Shown here in pieces: positions 5,203 to 7,449 of a stretch of 7,449 nucleotides of DNA. The position numbers and the translations under genes are program-made. The notes beneath the pieces were generated by a model. The model searched no databases and was not told the DNA's origin. It saw nothing but the letters and a program-made list of their open reading frames with translations. The DNA comes from Chloroflexota bacterium (GTDB lineage: Bacteria; Chloroflexota; Limnocylindria; Limnocylindrales; CSP1-4). Every line of letters begins with the position of its first letter. Position 1 is the first letter of the stretch. The stretch lies in assembly GCA_025355255.1 (NCBI GenBank), contig JANYAA010000341.1, positions 1 through 7,449 on the forward strand. Direction: 5' to 3'.

Positions 5203-6153
5203 ATGGCTGGGTCGAAGATCGTCGCGCTCGCCGGCGGCGTGGGCGGCGCCAAGCTGGCGGAGGGACTCGCAGCACGTCTTGGTGACCGGCTGTCCGTCAT
5301 CGTCAACACGGGTGACGACTGCGAGCGCCACGGACTCCTGGTGATGCCGGACCACGACACGGTCCTGTACAACCTTGCCGGGATTGAGCAGGCGGGTCTG
5401 GGCTGGGGCATCGAGGGCGACACCTACGCCGCGATGGACCAGCTGGCGGCCTATGGCGAAGAGGCGTGGTTCCGGCTTGGCGACAGAGACCTTGCGCTGC
5501 ACGTGGCCCGGACGTCACGGCTGCGCGAAGGTGGACGGCTCACCGAGGTGTGCCTGGGTCTCCAGCGCGCGCTTGGTGTGGCCGCGCAGATCCTGCCGAT
5601 GAGCGATGCGTCGGTTCGCACGCAGGTCCGCACCGCGGACGGCTGGATGGAGTTTCAGGAGTACTTCGTCCACCAGCGCCAGGTGCCCGACGTGCTGGAG
5701 GTGCGGTTTGATGGCGCGGCCCTCGCCACGCTCACCGCCGAGGTTGCCACTGCGCTCCGCGAGGCGTCGGCGATCGTGCTCTGCCCGTCCAACCCGCTCG
5801 TCTCGATTGGGCCCATCCTGGCCGTGCCCGGCATGCGGGCTCTGTTGGCCGCGGCGCGTGCCCGCGGCGTCCCGGTGGCCGCTGTGAGCCCAATCATTGG
5901 CGGCCGTGCGCTCAAGGGACCTGCTGACCGGATGCTGGCCGCCCTTGGGCACGAGTCAAGTGCCCTTGGCGTAGCCCGGCTCTACGCGGGTCTCGTGGAC
6001 CGGTTCGTGCTGGACACGGTGGACGCGGCATTGGCCCCGGACGTCGCGGCGCTGGGCCAGGGCACGGTCGTAACCGACACGATCATGACTGACGACGCCT
6101 CGCGAGCCCGGCTGGCCGGAGAGCTGCTCGCAGCGCTGGGCCTGGGCGCGTAG
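5203..6153 (+). CDS. cofD: 2-phospho-L-lactate transferase (F420-0 synthesis)
   Basis: The 316-residue CofD/FbiA enzyme joins the phospholactyl (or phosphoenolpyruvyl) group of a guanosine-diphosphate donor to FO, giving F420-0 or dehydro-F420-0. Seen directly: the glycine-rich GGVGGAKLAEGL loop (11-22), VNTGDD (35-39 region), MPDHDTVLYNLAG, LPMSD (131-135), FQEYFVHQRQ (151-160), CPSNPLVSIGPILAVPGM (194-211) and SPIIGGRALKGPADRM (229-244). These form the FO- and nucleotide-binding core of the family, and the length is normal. ATG 5203 is preceded by AGGG (5193-5196) six bases upstream, overlapping the PPOX stop codon; the two genes are eight bases apart and surely share a transcript. Which three-carbon group is transferred cannot be read from sequence. 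Confidence 0.95.
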   Translation: MAGSKIVALAGGVGGAKLAEGLAARLGDRLSVIVNTGDDCERHGLLVMPDHDTVLYNLAGIEQAGLGWGIEGDTYAAMDQLAAYGEEAWFRLGDRDLALHVARTSRLREGGRLTEVCLGLQRALGVAAQILPMSDASVRTQVRTADGWMEFQEYFVHQRQVPDVLEVRFDGAALATLTAEVATALREASAIVLCPSNPLVSIGPILAVPGMRALLAAARARGVPVAAVSPIIGGRALKGPADRMLAALGHESSALGVARLYAGLVDRFVLDTVDAALAPDVAALGQGTVVTDTIMTDDASRARLAGELLAALGLGA

Positions 6154-6197
6154 GCCGCGCCGTGGTGGCGATGAGCGGGCTCCGCGCCGCCTCGCGC

Positions 6198-6203
6198 TAG
6201 CAT
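6198..6203 (+). promoter_or_regulatory. TANNNT -10 box of a probable leaderless cofC transcript
   Basis: TAGCAT lies six bases before the GTG at 6210, in the 56-base cofD-cofC gap. No Shine-Dalgarno precedes the GTG. This suggests cofC and cofE have their own promoter in addition to any read-through from cofD. The -35 region is not recognisable. Confidence 0.45.
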
Positions 6204-6209
6204 CGGATC

Positions 6210-6842
6210 GTGCACGTCCACTCCCCCGCTGTCGTCGTGATCCCGGTGCGCTCCCTCGAAGGGGCGAAGTCCCGGCTGGGCGACGTGCTGGACGCGGAGG
6301 AGCGCCGCGAGCTGGTGGAGCGGCTGCTGCGACAGACGGTCGCCGCGGCGCTGGCAACCCCAGGCGTGCGGCGCGTGGTGGTGGTGTCCCCAGACCCTGA
6401 GGTGCTGGCGGTTGCCGCAGCGGCTGGCGCTGAGGGTCTGCACCAGACGTCGGCTGGACTGAACCCAGGCCTGGTTGAGGCGCGCCACGCGCTGGCGGCC
6501 GATGGTGCGTGGCGCCTTCTCATCCTGCCTGGCGACCTGCCCGCGATTACCGCCGACGCGTTGTCCATGCTCCTGCGCGCCGCAGACGGGCTTGCAGCGC
6601 CGCTTGTGGTGCTTGCGCCGGATCGCCACGGACGCGGGACCAATGCGCTGATGCTGGAGCCTGCCGACATCATTGCGCCCAACTTCGGCCGCGACAGCCG
6701 CTTGGCCCACGGCCGCCTGGCCGCCGCTGCGGGCGCCGTCTACCGTGAGGTGGCCGACGACGCCCTCGCGCTCGACCTTGACACGCCCGACGACCTGCTG
6801 CTCGCCGAGGCGCTCCACACGGAGGTGCTTCGTGCCGGCTGA
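6210..6842 (+). CDS. cofC: 2-phospho-L-lactate guanylyltransferase
   Basis: The 210-residue CofC/FbiD nucleotidyltransferase couples GTP with 2-phospholactate (or phosphoenolpyruvate) to make the diphosphoguanosine donor used by CofD, releasing pyrophosphate. The fold is GT-A-like. Visible motifs: VVVIPVRSLEGAKSRLG (8-24) with Lys20 and Arg22 for phosphate binding; LLILPGDLPAI (103-113) with Asp109 as the metal ligand; PDRHGRGTNAL (137-147); NFGRDSRLAH (158-167); and DLDTPDDL (189-196) with the acidic metal site. The GTG at 6210 begins directly before the first strand and follows a TAGCAT box. The next gene starts 43 bases after the stop. CofC and CofD work in tandem because the intermediate is unstable, which fits their adjacency. 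Confidence 0.93.
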   Translation: MHVHSPAVVVIPVRSLEGAKSRLGDVLDAEERRELVERLLRQTVAAALATPGVRRVVVVSPDPEVLAVAAAAGAEGLHQTSAGLNPGLVEARHALAADGAWRLLILPGDLPAITADALSMLLRAADGLAAPLVVLAPDRHGRGTNALMLEPADIIAPNFGRDSRLAHGRLAAAAGAVYREVADDALALDLDTPDDLLLAEALHTEVLRAG

Positions 6843-6872
6843 ACATGGACCCGGAACCGGGGGCGCGGGCCC

Positions 6873-6878
6873 GAGGAG
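6873..6878 (+). promoter_or_regulatory. Shine-Dalgarno deciding the cofE start
   Basis: GAGGAG lies seven bases before the GTG at 6886, the best ribosome site in the window. It favours this start over the in-frame GTG at 6832. The longer form would overlap cofC by 11 bases and add 18 mostly Gly/Pro/Arg residues unlike a CofE N-terminus. Confidence 0.65.
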
Positions 6879-6885
6879 CGGCCGC

Positions 6886-7449
6886 GTGGAGATCTTCGCC
6901 CTGGCCGGGCTGCCGGAGGTCCGCCTCGGTGACGATGTGGGCGCAATGGTCTGCGACGCGCTTGTGGCAACGCCGGGCGCCCTGCCCCTCCAGCCCGGCG
7001 ACGTGCTTGTGGTGACCCAGAAGATCGTGTCCAAGGCCGAAGGCGCCGTGGTGGACCTGCGGACGGTTATCCCGCGCCCGGAGGCGGTGGCGTGGGCTGC
7101 GGCCTGGAACCGCGACCCCCGCCAGATCGAGGTCGTGCTGCGCGAGGCCAAGCGCGTCGTCCGCCAGGCGCACGGCGTGCTGATCGTGGAGACGGCGCAC
7201 GGCTTCGTGTGCGCCAACGCTGGTGTGGACGCCTCAAACGTGGGCCCTGACAGCGGCGACGCGGTGACGCTCCTGCCGCGTGATCCCGATGCGTCGGCCG
7301 CCGCGGTGCGCGCCGCCGTCCTGGAGCGTCTGGGACAGGACGTCGCGGTGATCGTCTCCGACAGCTTCGGCCGGCCGTGGCGCTGGGGCATCGTCGACGT
7401 GGCCATCGGTGTCTCGGGTCTCCTCCCGCTCGAAGACCTGCGGGGCACG
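6886..7449 (+). CDS. cofE: Coenzyme F420-0:L-glutamate ligase (incomplete at right edge)
   Basis: CofE adds the gamma-linked glutamate tail to F420-0 with GTP. The first 188 residues are present and the frame is open at the edge; stand-alone family members are about 250 residues. Diagnostic segments are ALAGLPEVRLGDDVGAMV (5-22), LQPGDVLVVTQKIVSKAEG (35-53), ETAHGFVCANAGVDASNV (102-119), VIVSDSFGRPWRWGIVDVAIGVSGL (155-179) and PLEDLRG (181-187). These include the Lys and Asp residues used for nucleotide and metal binding. The start is GTG 6886 with GAGGAG upstream. In mycobacteria the homologue FbiB carries an extra C-terminal nitroreductase-like domain that reduces dehydro-F420-0. Whether this protein does lies beyond the window. 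Confidence 0.94.
   Translation, partial: MEIFALAGLPEVRLGDDVGAMVCDALVATPGALPLQPGDVLVVTQKIVSKAEGAVVDLRTVIPRPEAVAWAAAWNRDPRQIEVVLREAKRVVRQAHGVLIVETAHGFVCANAGVDASNVGPDSGDAVTLLPRDPDASAAAVRAAVLERLGQDVAVIVSDSFGRPWRWGIVDVAIGVSGLLPLEDLRGT

Noticed and set aside
6832..6885. Earlier GTG start for cofE overlapping cofC
   Set aside because: It adds 18 Gly/Pro/Arg-rich residues not expected in CofE, and GAGGAG sits ideally before GTG 6886.
5982..7448. A 488-codon open frame on the minus strand opposite cofC and cofE
   Set aside because: It lies antisense to three clearly recognisable F420 genes. Its translation is Arg/Ser/Thr/Ala/Pro-rich with no motif, as expected from GC-rich codon shadows.
1..7449. 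CRISPR array, tRNA, rRNA, phage or transposase genes
   Set aside because: I looked on both strands and saw no regularly spaced repeats, no cloverleaf with the TTCRA arm, and no integrase or transposase motif.

Overview
The window is GC-rich bacterial chromosome with ordinary coding density and no sign of phage, transposase or plasmid genes. It carries a homodimeric-type pyruvate dehydrogenase E1, a coenzyme F420 biosynthesis cluster (cofD, cofC, cofE), and several genes whose start codon follows a TANNNT -10 box by only 6-7 nt, as in leaderless transcripts. Together these suggest Actinomycetota or a GC-rich Chloroflexota-type lineage. The sequence alone does not settle which.

Layout. Bases 1-389 (minus) are the N-terminal 129 residues of AceE, running off the left edge. 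A 244-base divergent spacer separates it from pncA (634-1239, plus), a nicotinamidase of NAD salvage. A 36-codon membrane mini-ORF (1282-1392) then overlaps an SRPBCC-fold protein (1389-1823) by ATGA, and a stand-alone 5'-3' exonuclease (1848-2741) follows. This trio looks like one transcription unit. A convergent gap (2742-2944) holds a compact set of nested inverted repeats with no coding capacity. On the minus strand, a zinc-ribbon/one-TM protein (4245-3772) and an inositol-monophosphatase-family enzyme (3775-2945) overlap by GTGA.

From 4395 the plus strand carries a two-TM small protein, an F420-type PPOX oxidoreductase (4763-5194), cofD (5203-6153), cofC (6210-6842) and cofE (6886 to the right edge, incomplete). 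CofC makes the guanylylated precursor, CofD transfers it to FO to give F420-0, and CofE adds the gamma-glutamate tail. The PPOX-family protein is a plausible user of the finished cofactor. FO synthase (cofG/cofH or fbiC) is not in the window.

No wholly new multi-gene system is evident. The items most worth a second look are: (1) the 142-bp inverted-repeat element at 2775-2916; (2) the mini-ORF/SRPBCC junction, which is either translational coupling or a frameshifted membrane-anchored protein; (3) the recurrent TANNNT boxes 6-7 nt before start codons; and (4) a perfect hairpin built over one of those boxes before the PPOX gene.
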